Shown: positions 35,825 to 44,623 of the stretch, one piece after another
How positions within the stretch are numbered: the first letter of the stretch is position 1
Layout: each line of letters opens with the position of its first letter
Source: Catellatospora sp. IY07-71
Lineage (GTDB): Bacteria; Actinomycetota; Actinomycetes; Mycobacteriales; Micromonosporaceae
Assembly: GCF_018326265.1 (NCBI RefSeq)
Contig: NZ_AP023360.1
Location: 5,055,501 to 5,119,500, forward strand
DNA length: 64,000 bases
Direction: 5' to 3'
Notes under the pieces: model-generated
The model's input: the letters and a program-made list of their open reading frames with translations, nothing else
The model's database searches: none
What the model was told of the DNA's origin: nothing
Position numbers and translations under genes: made by a program

Positions 35825-37876
35825 ATGCGCATGTACCGACAACGATGGGCGCGCTGGGCCTCGGCCGGAGTCGCCGTGCTGGTCCTCGGCTCGGCCTCCG
35901 CGGCGTGGGCCGACAACGTCGTGGCCGACGGCGACGGGGCCACGCCGGTCACCGGCAGCGGCCTGAGCTTCGGCACCGTCTGCCTCGGCTCCACCGTCAC
36001 GAAACCGGCCCTGATCGGCATCGGGCGCAACGGCGCGTCGACCGGACCGAACGTCTTCGCCAACGGCGCCACCGTCACGGTCTCGGTGACCGGCGTGACG
36101 GGAACCGGGCTGAGCACCACTCCGGGCAGCGGCGCGATCGGCACCGTCACCCTGCCGTCCAACTGGAGCGCGCAGCCCAACAACACGGTCGCGGGAGCGC
36201 TGAGCCTGCCCGTGCAGCTCGCCGCCACCACGCCGGGCCCGGTGACCGGATCGGTGTCGCTGGCCGCCGTCGCCGGCTCGGTGAACCGCGCGAATTCGCT
36301 GGCCGTGTCGGCGACGGTGGTCGCCTGTGACACCACCGCACCGGTGCTGCACCTGCCCGGCTCGCTCACGGTCGAGGCGACCGGTCCCGGCGGCGCGGTC
36401 GTGGCGTACACGGCCACCGCCGACGACGAGAACCCGGCGCACCCCACGGTCACCTGCGATCACCCGTCCGGTGCGACCCTGCCGCTGGGCACCACGACGG
36501 TGACGTGCGATGCCACGGACGCTGCGGGCAACACGGGCACCGGGCAGTTCACGGTGACCGTCGCCGACACGGTCGGGCCGGTCATCCAGCCCGTCGCCGA
36601 CATCACCGGCGTGGAGGCGACCGGTCCCGACGGCGCCGTGGTCACGTACCAGGCGCCGGCCGCCACCGACGCAGTGGCCGGGACGGTGCCGGTCAGCTGC
36701 ACGCCCGCGTCCGGCGCGGCCTTCCCGCTGGGCACCACGACCGTCACCTGTACGGCCTCCGACGGGAACGGGAACACCTCGCAGCAGACGTTCGACGTCA
36801 CGGTCCAGGACACGCAGGCGCCGGTGCTCGCGGTGCCCGCGGACCTCACCGCCGAGGCGACCTCCGGCGACGGCGCTGACGTGACCTACCCGGCGGCCTC
36901 GGCGCAGGACGTCGTTGACGGCGCGATCACGCCGACCTGCGCACCCGCCTCCGGCAGCACGTTCCCGCTCGGCGTCACCGAGGTCACCTGCACCGCCACC
37001 GACAGCGCGCACAACACGGCCACCGGCACGTTCACGGTGACCGTGGCCGACACGACGCCGCCGGCCATCACCGGCACCCCCGCCGACATCACCGCGGAGG
37101 CGACCGGGCCGGACGGTGCCACCGTGAGCTTCACCCCGCCGACCGCGACGGACCTCGTCGACGGAACCGTCGCGGTGGAGTGCGCCCCTGGCTCGGGCGG
37201 GTCGTTCCCGGTCGGTGCCACGACGGTGACCTGCTCCGCCCGGGACGCGGCCGGCAACACCGCCGGCAGCACCTTCCAGGTCACGGTGCGCGACACCACG
37301 CCGCCGTCGCTGACGCTGACCGCGGACCAGGTCATCACCGCCACCGGCCCGGACGGCGCGGTCGCGACGTTCCACCCGGAGGCGACCGACCTGGTCGACG
37401 GGTCCGTGCCCGTCACCTGCTCGCCCGCCTCCGGCGCCACCTTCGCGATCGGCACGACCGAGGTGACCTGCTCGGCGACCGACCACGCCGGCAACACGGC
37501 GCAGGGCTCGTTCAAGGTGATGGTTCGCCGTACGATCAGCGGCTTCTATCAGCCGGTCGACATGAACCGGGTGATCAACACGATCAAGGGCGGCAGCACG
37601 GTGCCGCTGAAGTTCGAGGTGTTCGCCGGGCCGGTCGAGGCCACCACGACGAGCATCATCGCGGCGATCTCGGTGAAGCAGTACGACTGCGACCCGAACG
37701 CCCCGCTGGATCCGATCGAGGTCACCGCGGCCGGCAACACCAGCCTGCGGTATGACAGCACCGGCGGGCAGTACGTCTACAACTGGCAGACGCCGAAGAC
37801 CAAGGGCCTGTGCTACCAGGTCGGCGTCTCGACCGTCGACGGCGCCACGGTGATCGCGCTGTTCCGGACCACCTGA
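35825..37876 (+). CDS. Secreted protein with five HYR domains and a C-terminal PxKF domain
   Basis: GGAG precedes ATG (a second ATG two codons on is equivalent). The signal peptide ends near SAAWADN, and an N-terminal beta domain follows to about 165. Five HYR (hyalin-repeat) Ig-like domains occupy about 168-565, each starting DT.(A/P)P and ending ...DAAGN(T).(G)T..FTVTVADT, with the paired Cys in PVTC..PSG and TTTVTC. The last ~110 residues carry GGSTVPLKFEVFAG, GGQYVYNWQTPK and LCYQVGV, a PxKF domain. HYR arrays act as extracellular adhesive stalks. No anchor or sorting motif is visible, so it is released or held by the C-terminal domain. A hairpin terminator follows. Confidence 0.88.
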   Translation: MRMYRQRWARWASAGVAVLVLGSASAAWADNVVADGDGATPVTGSGLSFGTVCLGSTVTKPALIGIGRNGASTGPNVFANGATVTVSVTGVTGTGLSTTPGSGAIGTVTLPSNWSAQPNNTVAGALSLPVQLAATTPGPVTGSVSLAAVAGSVNRANSLAVSATVVACDTTAPVLHLPGSLTVEATGPGGAVVAYTATADDENPAHPTVTCDHPSGATLPLGTTTVTCDATDAAGNTGTGQFTVTVADTVGPVIQPVADITGVEATGPDGAVVTYQAPAATDAVAGTVPVSCTPASGAAFPLGTTTVTCTASDGNGNTSQQTFDVTVQDTQAPVLAVPADLTAEATSGDGADVTYPAASAQDVVDGAITPTCAPASGSTFPLGVTEVTCTATDSAHNTATGTFTVTVADTTPPAITGTPADITAEATGPDGATVSFTPPTATDLVDGTVAVECAPGSGGSFPVGATTVTCSARDAAGNTAGSTFQVTVRDTTPPSLTLTADQVITATGPDGAVATFHPEATDLVDGSVPVTCSPASGATFAIGTTEVTCSATDHAGNTAQGSFKVMVRRTISGFYQPVDMNRVINTIKGGSTVPLKFEVFAGPVEATTTSIIAAISVKQYDCDPNAPLDPIEVTAAGNTSLRYDSTGGQYVYNWQTPKTKGLCYQVGVSTVDGATVIALFRTT

Positions 37877-37885
37877 TCACACAGC

Positions 37886-37936
37886 GAGTGGGAGGAGAGG
37901 CGGGCATCGGCTCGCCGCTCCTCCCGCATCCCACTC
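37886..37936. terminator. Terminator after the HYR/PxKF gene
   Basis: GAGTGGG...CCCACTC with inner GGGAGGAG/CTCCTCCC and GGCG/CGCC pairing, 10 bp after the stop. Confidence 0.65.
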
Positions 37937-38182
37937 GTCGTGTCGGTGCTCCGGCGTGGTTTGAGGGCGACTGCCGATGCTGATCCAAGACCGCGCCACG
38001 TGCCACATCCGGCGGGGACGCATACCGATCGACGGGGACCTGGCATCCGGGCAGCTCGTGGCGCGACCGTCCCGGCGCAGCCGCCCGTCATGGCCTGTCG
38101 GCGAGCTGCACCCTTACTGCGGCAGCTGCGTCGATATGGCACCCTGAGCGCGGAGCGCCTCGATCTCACGCCGGGTGGGCGG
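37937..38182. other. Upstream region of the STAND ATPase gene
   Basis: Open in the same frame as the next gene, but the encoded Arg/Pro-rich sequence looks non-coding and precedes a natural start with a membrane segment. No clear promoter was recognised. Confidence 0.4.
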
Positions 38183-40483
38183 ATGCGGTTCTTTCGGAAC
38201 AAGCGTGTGGTGCGGTGGTTGCTGCTGTGCGGCGCTCCGGTCGCGGGCGTCGCAGCCGGCGCGCTGACGAACATCATCACGCAGCGATGGAGCTGGTGGA
38301 CGTTCGTCGCGCTGGCCGTGGTGACCGCCTTCGTCACGGCCGGCGCGGTGGCGGCTGCTCCGCCGGGCGCCTCCGACGGTGGAGGCGGCACCGGGCCTGT
38401 CGGCGCGACCTCGGTGCTCACACCTCCGGCGGGTACGCGAGTCTTCACTGGCCGGCAGCGGGAGCTGGAGCAGCTGATGGCTGATCCGCAGAAGCCCGAC
38501 CGGATCGACCCCGTCGTCAAGGTCGTCACCGGGCTGCCGGGTTCGGGCAAGACAGAGCTGGTGATACGCGCGTGCCAACAGCTGCGTGATCGGTATCCCG
38601 ACGGGGTGTTCTGGCTGCGGATGCGGACCTACGCTCGGGCGGAGTCTCGCTTGAGCGCGGGGGAGGCACTTCGCTACCTGCTGAGCGCGTCCGGCGCCGC
38701 CCAGGTCCTGTACAGCACCGACCTGTCGCGCCTCACTGCCGCCTGGCGGGCGGCGAGTGCTTCGCGCAGGCTGCTGGTCGTGTTGGACGACGTCAAGGAC
38801 GCGGCGCAGGTTCGCGCGCTGCTGCCTGTCGGTAACAGGTCCGCCGTCTTGGTGACCAGCCGAAATGTCCTGGTCGGGCTTGATCCTGATCTGACTCTCC
38901 AACTCGGGTTGCTCGAGGAGGAAGAGGCTAGGCTGCTTGCCGCCGAGATTCTGCGGCGGGCGGGCCGCCCAGAGGATGCGCTGGGATCGCTGATCGCGTC
39001 GAAGTTCCGGCTCCCCCTCGCCATCCGCCAGGTTGCCGACTTCGCCTCGGCCAACCCCGGTGCGGGGCTCGACGTCGTCGCCGGGGACGAGGTCGCCACA
39101 TCGTTTGCCCTTTCGGTGGCCCGCCTGCCTGGTGAGGCGCGGCTCGTACTTCGGAGAGTGGCTCGGTACCCCGGCTCGTCCATCACGCCGGCGGTGGCGG
39201 CGGCCCTGGCGGGGCTGCCTGAGAAGAAGGCACGCGAGATGCTGATGGTGCTGTACCGGCGAGGGCTGCTCGAGGTCGAGACCGCCGGTGCAGCGTTCCG
39301 GCTTCACGACCTGATCAGGGAGGTCGCATCGTCCGGCGGTGCGGGTCGCGACCTTCCGTTCGAAGCACGACGAGCCGACCGCAGGCTCTTCGCGTACGTC
39401 GAGGAGTCGGTCGCGTCAGCGTCGCGGATGATGTGGCCGGGCGACGATGCGACAGACCACGCGCGCCGACCGTACCGCGGCGGTATCGCGCTTCCGGTCT
39501 TTCATGACGACATAGACGCCCTCGGCTGGCTCGATACGAACTACTCGGACCTGAAAGCGACGTTGCGCATGATGATCGCGGCCGAGTCACGCCACGCCTG
39601 GCGGATCGCCTGCAACCTCGAGTTCTATCAGCGCATGCGTGGGTTCTTCGCCGATGCCGTCGAACTGCTGACTGCCTGCCTGACGGTTGTCGAGAAGCAG
39701 GGTGACGTCTTCGGGCAGGCCGTCGTACAGCAAGGCCTCGGCCTGGCGCAGCGGTTCGTCAACAACTACGACGCGGCGCGAGCGCACACGACGGAGGCAC
39801 TGAGGCTCCACTCCCAGGTCGGCTACGCAGCCGGACAGGCTGAGGCTCACCATGAGCTGGGCAAGCTTGCAGTGGTCGCGGGAGACGAGCACGGCGCCCG
39901 GCTGCACGCCGAGGCAGCTGGCAGGTTCGCGATCGCCGCTGACGATGCGGCGGCGATGGCCGTATCGCATCTCGATTTCGGCATCGTCGAGTGGATGTGC
40001 GGTCGGCTGGAGCTTGCGCGCGAGCACCTGCTCAAGGCAGAGGAGCAGCTGCAGCACGTCGGCGTCCGTCACCTGATCGCGCTGTCGCGGCATTACCTGG
40101 GTCGTGTCACTCTCGAAGCAGGTGAGACCGGAGAGGCCAGATCCCTGCTGACGAGCGCGCTGGAGATGGTGGAGGCGAGTGCCGACATCCGCCTCGTTCC
40201 CACGATGCTCGTCTCCCTCGGTGACCTGGAGATTCAGCTCGGCAACTGGGATGCGGCCGGTTCCGTGCTGGACAGAGCCTTGAGGCTGTCAGCGGAGGCG
40301 GGACTGCGTGTGGACGAGGCGAGAGCATGCCTGGCGCTGGCGCGGCTGCCCGAGGCCGCCGACGGGCGTCCGGTGGCTCTGCGGCACCTGCAGAGTGCGC
40401 TGTCGATCTACCAGGCACTGGGGTTCGATCTTCTGGTGGCTAAGGTTCAGGCGCAGCTCGACGAGATGTCAGGGGGACGCTGA
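38183..40483 (+). CDS. Membrane-anchored STAND NTPase with TPR repeats
   Basis: Starting at MRFFRNKRVV, two hydrophobic helices (about 10-32 and 39-60) anchor the N-terminus. The NB-ARC/AAA-like module follows, with Walker A VVTGLPGSGKTELV near residue 116, Walker B LLVVLDDV and sensor SAVLVTSRN. A winged-helix-like part (KKAREMLMVLYRRGLLEVE, AFRLHDLIREVA) leads to TPRs over about 480-760 (FGQAVVQQGLGLAQRFVNN, GQAEAHHELGKLAVVAGD). It lacks the DNA-binding and BTAD domains of the SARP at 19 kb. STAND proteins are signal-triggered oligomerising switches; some are immune sensors, but no effector domain is fused here. No partner gene is on the same strand. 766 residues. Confidence 0.86.
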   Translation: MRFFRNKRVVRWLLLCGAPVAGVAAGALTNIITQRWSWWTFVALAVVTAFVTAGAVAAAPPGASDGGGGTGPVGATSVLTPPAGTRVFTGRQRELEQLMADPQKPDRIDPVVKVVTGLPGSGKTELVIRACQQLRDRYPDGVFWLRMRTYARAESRLSAGEALRYLLSASGAAQVLYSTDLSRLTAAWRAASASRRLLVVLDDVKDAAQVRALLPVGNRSAVLVTSRNVLVGLDPDLTLQLGLLEEEEARLLAAEILRRAGRPEDALGSLIASKFRLPLAIRQVADFASANPGAGLDVVAGDEVATSFALSVARLPGEARLVLRRVARYPGSSITPAVAAALAGLPEKKAREMLMVLYRRGLLEVETAGAAFRLHDLIREVASSGGAGRDLPFEARRADRRLFAYVEESVASASRMMWPGDDATDHARRPYRGGIALPVFHDDIDALGWLDTNYSDLKATLRMMIAAESRHAWRIACNLEFYQRMRGFFADAVELLTACLTVVEKQGDVFGQAVVQQGLGLAQRFVNNYDAARAHTTEALRLHSQVGYAAGQAEAHHELGKLAVVAGDEHGARLHAEAAGRFAIAADDAAAMAVSHLDFGIVEWMCGRLELAREHLLKAEEQLQHVGVRHLIALSRHYLGRVTLEAGETGEARSLLTSALEMVEASADIRLVPTMLVSLGDLEIQLGNWDAAGSVLDRALRLSAEAGLRVDEARACLALARLPEAADGRPVALRHLQSALSIYQALGFDLLVAKVQAQLDEMSGGR

Positions 40484-40568
40484 TCTCCTGTGGTGCCGCC
40501 GGGGGAGGAGTTGCAAACGTTGCCGAACGCGATCGTATCGAGCAGGCGACATTGCGAACGCCGTTCTC

Positions 40569-40603
40569 CACGGGACCGGCCGCGGTCCGCGGCCGGTCCC
40601 GTG
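40569..40603. terminator. Bidirectional terminator between convergent genes
   Basis: Perfect 16-bp arms CACGGGACCGGCCGCG and complement with a 3-nt loop, 86 bp after the STAND stop and 6 bp from the opposing stop. Confidence 0.85.
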
Positions 40604-40609
40604 CGGGCC

Positions 40610-41605
40610 TCACTTCATCCACAAGGTGTCCGCGACGGCGACCTGCGGTGCTTTCGGATCCCGTGACATCAGCACCTTCAGCGTGGCTACGCGCTTCGAC
40701 GTGATCGTGATCGTGACCCGAGAGGGCTGCTCGGAGCAGCGCACGGTCTTGACGGCGCTGACGCTGCCCATCTTGAGTGTCGCCTTGATCGTGCCGGTGC
40801 CGGCACAGGTCAGCTGCAGCACGTAAGTACCGGCCGCGGCATCCGGGTGGACGTTCTCCGTTTCGCCGGTGACCATGCCGACCCCTCCGCCCAGGCCGCT
40901 GCCGCCGGTGCGTTGCAGCGCGGTCTCCGCGATGGTCATCAACGGGTCGTTGACCATCACCGCGAACCCGGAGCGGGCGCGGGCCACGTCGTCCCCGGAC
41001 ACCGACAGCGTGATGAGACCCGGTACGTGCAGCCAGACCTCGACGTGCTGGGTCGGCGGGAAGCGCTCGGCGGGGTCGACGCACGGGGCGTCGATGGTGC
41101 CCCGGCCGCTGTCGGCCTGCCAGGTCACGGCGATCCTGCCGACACCCCGGCAGATCACGAACAGGGTGTACCTCCCGGTGGGCAGCGGTTGCTCGGCGGT
41201 GCCGAGGCTGTAGCCGGACCGGTCGGTGGCGTCGTCCACCGATCCGTACACCGCGCCCCGCCGCACCTTCCCCGGCTTCATGCCGAGCCGCTCCAGCGCG
41301 CTGACGCTGAGCCGGCGCAACTGCTGCGGCCCCAGCGTCGGCCCCGCCGACACCGTGGGGGAGGGGGCCGCTGACGGTGTGGCAGGGTCGGCCGGTGCCG
41401 GTGCGCTCAGCGACGCCGCCGAGTAGCCGCCCGCCGCCAGCACGAGCGCGGTCAGGGCCGCGACGGCCGAGACGCGGGCCGTGCGCCGCCGCCGCACGGT
41501 ACGGTGCGCCGCGGGTGCCCCCGGCACCACGATCTCCTCCGGCGCCTGCATCCGGAACTGGAAGAAGGCATCGGCCAGCGGCTCGCGCCCAGTCTGCTCA
41601 GGCAT
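40610..41605 (-). CDS. Single-pass membrane protein, probable anti-sigma partner of the adjacent ECF factor
   Basis: It overlaps the sigma gene end by 8 bp, so it is translationally coupled. It is 331 residues: a short cytoplasmic N-terminus (PLADAFFQFRMQAPEE), one transmembrane helix (about 45-66), a Pro/Ala linker, then an extracytoplasmic part of about 240 residues with two similar beta-sandwich-like halves. Compare GRYTLFVICRGVGRIAVTW with GTYVLQLTCAGTGTIKATL; each has a single Cys. It is not a recognised zinc-binding anti-sigma type, but position and topology are those of a regulator that senses outside and restrains the sigma factor inside. Confidence 0.75.
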   Translation of the reverse strand: MPEQTGREPLADAFFQFRMQAPEEIVVPGAPAAHRTVRRRRTARVSAVAALTALVLAAGGYSAASLSAPAPADPATPSAAPSPTVSAGPTLGPQQLRRLSVSALERLGMKPGKVRRGAVYGSVDDATDRSGYSLGTAEQPLPTGRYTLFVICRGVGRIAVTWQADSGRGTIDAPCVDPAERFPPTQHVEVWLHVPGLITLSVSGDDVARARSGFAVMVNDPLMTIAETALQRTGGSGLGGGVGMVTGETENVHPDAAAGTYVLQLTCAGTGTIKATLKMGSVSAVKTVRCSEQPSRVTITITSKRVATLKVLMSRDPKAPQVAVADTLWMK

Positions 41606-42101
41606 TGCGGACCTCCTCTGCGCCCGGGTTCACGGCCGGCTGCAGCTGCTCGCCGAGCGCGGTCCGCGCCCGGTGCAGCCACGACTTCACGGTGCCGGTC
41701 GACACCTTCATCGACTCAGCGATGTCGACGACGGCCTGGTCGGCCAGGTAGTGCAGCACCACCGCCTGGCGGGGCCGCGGCGGCAGCGTGCGCAGCGCCG
41801 CGAACAGGGCCACCCGGTCGGGGCTCGGCTCGGGGGCGTACACCTCCTGGTGCCTGCGCCGGAACGCGGCGGCGGCCCTGGCCCGCCGGAAGTGCGACGT
41901 GGCCAGGTTCCAGGCGACGCGGCGCACCCAGGCGACCGGGTCGTCGTACGCGCTGACGTCCTTCCACCGCGCCAGCGCCCGGCAGAACGCCTCCTGCGTG
42001 ACGTCCTGCGCCTCCTGCCGGTCGCCGAGGTACGCGAACAGCTGCGTCGTCACCGACGTGAAGTGCGCCGCGTACAGCTCGTCGAAGTCGTGGTGCCTCA
42101 C
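41598..42101 (-). CDS. ECF sigma factor (SigE-family-like)
   Basis: The GTG at 42101 follows GGAGAAC and gives VRHHDFDELYAAHF, the normal ECF opening; an upstream ATG at 42191 would add 30 unlike residues. Region 2 covers residues 5-70 (LFAYLGDRQEAQDVTQEAFCRALARW). Region 4 covers about 105-150 (LPPRPRQAVVLHYLADQ, VSTGTVKSWLHRARTALGE). It directs RNA polymerase to stress or envelope promoters. It forms an operon with the membrane protein downstream and diverges from a second ECF module across 289 bp. Confidence 0.92.
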   Translation of the reverse strand: MRHHDFDELYAAHFTSVTTQLFAYLGDRQEAQDVTQEAFCRALARWKDVSAYDDPVAWVRRVAWNLATSHFRRARAAAAFRRRHQEVYAPEPSPDRVALFAALRTLPPRPRQAVVLHYLADQAVVDIAESMKVSTGTVKSWLHRARTALGEQLQPAVNPGAEEVRNA

Positions 42102-42390
42102 TTCGTTCTCCGCGCTGCCGAGCCGCGTGGGCCCGGAAGCGCGGGGAGCGCCGAGCGCAGGCGTCACCGAGTCCTCCCCGGCCGACCTCATCGAAATGCC
42201 ATCCTGTCCATCCGATCCGTCATGCCGACCCCGTCAGCCGGACGGCGACAACACGACATCCCCGCGCCCAGGGTTGCGTACCCGCCAAGATTTTGTTGGC
42301 CCGGACCGGAGCATCTCCGAGACTTCACGACCGCGGCAACCTCCGCGGTGGGCGGCTCCGTCACTTGAAGGAGCCGGTGGAAGGAGCCAG

Positions 42391-42906
42391 GTGAAGGCCG
42401 TTGACGAGGGGGAGTATCGGCAGTTCGCCGGTGCCCGGATGGAACAGTTGCGCCGCACGGCGTTCCTGCTGTGCCGCGACTGGCATCAGGCGGACGACCT
42501 GGTGGCGATCACGCTGGGCAAGCTCTACCGCAATTGGGGCAGGGCGCGCCGCGCCGACAACGTCGATGCGTACGTCCGCGGCATCCTCATGAACGCCTTC
42601 CTCGACGAGAGACGGCGCCCGTGGCGGCGTGAGGAGCCCGCCGAACACCTGCCGGATCGTGCCGGGCCGCCGGACATCGACATGGCCGACACCCGGGCCG
42701 ACCTGCTGGGCCTGCTGCACAAGCTGGGCCCCGGCAGGCGTGCGGTCGTCGTGCTGCGTTTCTACTGCGACCTGTCCGTGCAGGACACGGCCGCGATCCT
42801 CGACATCAGCGAAGGTGCGGTCAAGAGCCAGGCCGCGCGGGGACTGCACACCCTGCGGCTGCTCGCCGACCCGGATCCGGACACCGACAGGAGGGAGTCG
42901 CGGTGA
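42391..42906 (+). CDS. Second ECF sigma factor (SigE family)
   Basis: GTG preceded by AAGGAG. The unit GAAGGAGCC(A)GGTG is present twice in tandem just upstream, so the ribosome site is duplicated. Region 2: RMEQLRRTAFLLCRDWHQADDLVAITLGKLYRNW. Region 4: LGPGRRAVVVLRFYCDLS and ISEGAVKSQAARGLHTLR. 171 residues, typical of the SigE group (sigma factors of 160-180 residues that start near EYRQFAGARMEQLRRTAF). Its stop overlaps the start of the partner propeller protein. Confidence 0.92.
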   Translation: MKAVDEGEYRQFAGARMEQLRRTAFLLCRDWHQADDLVAITLGKLYRNWGRARRADNVDAYVRGILMNAFLDERRRPWRREEPAEHLPDRAGPPDIDMADTRADLLGLLHKLGPGRRAVVVLRFYCDLSVQDTAAILDISEGAVKSQAARGLHTLRLLADPDPDTDRRESR

Positions 42907-44174
42907 GCTACATCGACCGTTTCGACGAGGCGATCGGCAGCGCGCCGGCGGCGGGCTTCACGATCGATCACATCATCGCGCAGCAGCGGCTCGCCGCCGG
43001 CCGGCGGCGGGTCGTGGCCGGCGGTTTGGCGGCCGTGGCGGTGCTGGCGATCAGCGCGGCCGCGTTCGGTGTGGCGCGTTTCGGGGGCGGCCCGGCGTCA
43101 CCGGCGGTGCCTGGCGCCACGGCCGCGTCCGGCTGGCGGGAGCTGCCGGGCTCGCCGCTGAGCCCGCGTGTGCAGGCGCTGGGGCTGTGGACCGGTGACG
43201 AGGCGCTGATCATCGGCGGCAGCGACGCTCCGTGCCCGCCCAGCGCCGACTGCGCCGGCGATCCGGATCCGCTGACCAGCGCCGCCGCGGTGAACCCCGA
43301 CACGGGCCGTTGGCGCTCGATCGCCGACCTGCCGGTCGCGCTGCGGTGGGCGCAGGGTGCGGTCGTCGGTGGCGTCGCCTATGTCCAGGGCCACACCATC
43401 GACGGCGGGTTCGCGCTGCTGGCGTACGTGATCGACGCCGACCGGTGGGAGCAGGTGCCGCTGCCCGCCGGGGAGGCCGACCTGCAGTTGGTCGCGGCCG
43501 GAGACCTGCTGGTGGCGGTGCGGGGCAGCCACGAGAACACCCCGGGGCCGGACTACATCTACGACAGGGCGCAGCGGCGCTGGCAGCAGTTGCCGGTTGC
43601 TCCGCTGGGCGCCGGGTTCGACCGGGCCATGGCCTGGACGGGGCGGGAGCTGGTCCTGTTCGACCACGAGCTGGTGCCCGATCCGGGTGCCCGTAGGCCC
43701 GCGGTCACCCGCGCAGCCGTGTTCGATCCGGCCACCGGCGAGTGGCGGCGGCTGCCGGACTCACAGCAGCTGAGCACGGGCCCGTGGCTGGCCGCGGGCG
43801 GCAGCCTGGTCAACCCGTCGCTGGGCGGAGCCGACGGGGGGCAGGTCGGCAACTGGGGCCGCACCTACCCGAACGGCGGGATCCTCGACCCGGCCAACGG
43901 CACCTGGTCGGCGCTGCCCGACCCGCCCGGCGGGTACGAGGCCGGTGGCAGTGCCTACGGTGCGACTTCCGCGGTGTACGCGGGGCAGCCGGGGCCGGTG
44001 CTGAACACCGCCGTGGGTGTATGGCAGAACGTGGCGCCGCTGCCGACTGGCGATGCGAACGAGCACACCGTCGTGGCCGCCGGCAACCGGATGCTGGTCT
44101 CCGGCGGCGTACGGTGGGTCGGCACGGACGCGGAACTCCTCTCCGGTGCTTGGATTTGGGCGCCTCCCAGCTGA
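42903..44174 (+). CDS. Membrane-anchored Kelch-like beta-propeller, sensor/anti-sigma partner
   Basis: The GTG overlaps the sigma stop (GTGA). Residues 1-36 are cytoplasmic and may hold the sigma factor, and one transmembrane helix lies at 37-58. The outside part (about 360 residues) has Kelch-type blades: SGWRELPGSPLSPR..ALGLWTG, NPDTGRWRSIADLPVALRW, IDADRWEQVPLPAG, DRAQRRWQQLPVAPLG, DPATGEWRRLP and DPANGTWSALPDPPGG. SigE-type sigma genes in actinomycetes often sit with such propeller proteins. Sensing of a cell-envelope ligand is inferred. Confidence 0.83.
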   Translation: MSYIDRFDEAIGSAPAAGFTIDHIIAQQRLAAGRRRVVAGGLAAVAVLAISAAAFGVARFGGGPASPAVPGATAASGWRELPGSPLSPRVQALGLWTGDEALIIGGSDAPCPPSADCAGDPDPLTSAAAVNPDTGRWRSIADLPVALRWAQGAVVGGVAYVQGHTIDGGFALLAYVIDADRWEQVPLPAGEADLQLVAAGDLLVAVRGSHENTPGPDYIYDRAQRRWQQLPVAPLGAGFDRAMAWTGRELVLFDHELVPDPGARRPAVTRAAVFDPATGEWRRLPDSQQLSTGPWLAAGGSLVNPSLGGADGGQVGNWGRTYPNGGILDPANGTWSALPDPPGGYEAGGSAYGATSAVYAGQPGPVLNTAVGVWQNVAPLPTGDANEHTVVAAGNRMLVSGGVRWVGTDAELLSGAWIWAPPS

Positions 44175-44183
44175 ATCGGCCTC

Positions 44184-44205
44184 GGCGGCAGGCGTCACTG
44201 CCGCC
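44184..44205. terminator. Short perfect hairpin after the Kelch gene
   Basis: GGCGGCAG/CTGCCGCC with a 6-nt loop, 9 bp beyond the stop. Confidence 0.65.
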
Positions 44206-44623
44206 CATGACGTCCTGGCGGGCGGCGCCGCCGGTCCGCACGCTTCCCAGGGCCGGGATCCTGCGGCACGCCCGAGCCGGGTCGCTCGCACACTACGGCT
44301 CACGGGGGCGTGGTCTATTAACGAGCCTGGACACAGACCATCTGGGGCGCCAACTCGCCTATGTGGAGAAGATGCTCCGCGAGCCATGCGCTACGCCCGG
44401 GAACACCGCTGCGGGCGGCTGGCGTTCGGTGCCGGTTCGTCTGAGGTCAAGGTGTGCGGCGGAGCCCAATTGGAGCCGCTCTGGGCAGCGACCGCTGGCA
44501 CCGGGCGACCGGCTAAAGGCTGCTGCAATGGGCCTCGGCATACAACGGCAGACTGCGGAGTAGCCGTTTCCTTACGCTCGGTGTCACAATTTCCGGATCG
44601 GTCAATTGGCGAAGGCGGGCGCG
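44206..44623. other. Intergenic stretch before the TPR gene
   Basis: No gene supported. Composition falls in GC toward the right end (TTCCTTACGC, GTCACAATTTCC, GTCAATTGG), marking a promoter region for the TPR gene. A TTG in frame 18 bp before the chosen ATG is a less likely start. Confidence 0.45.
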
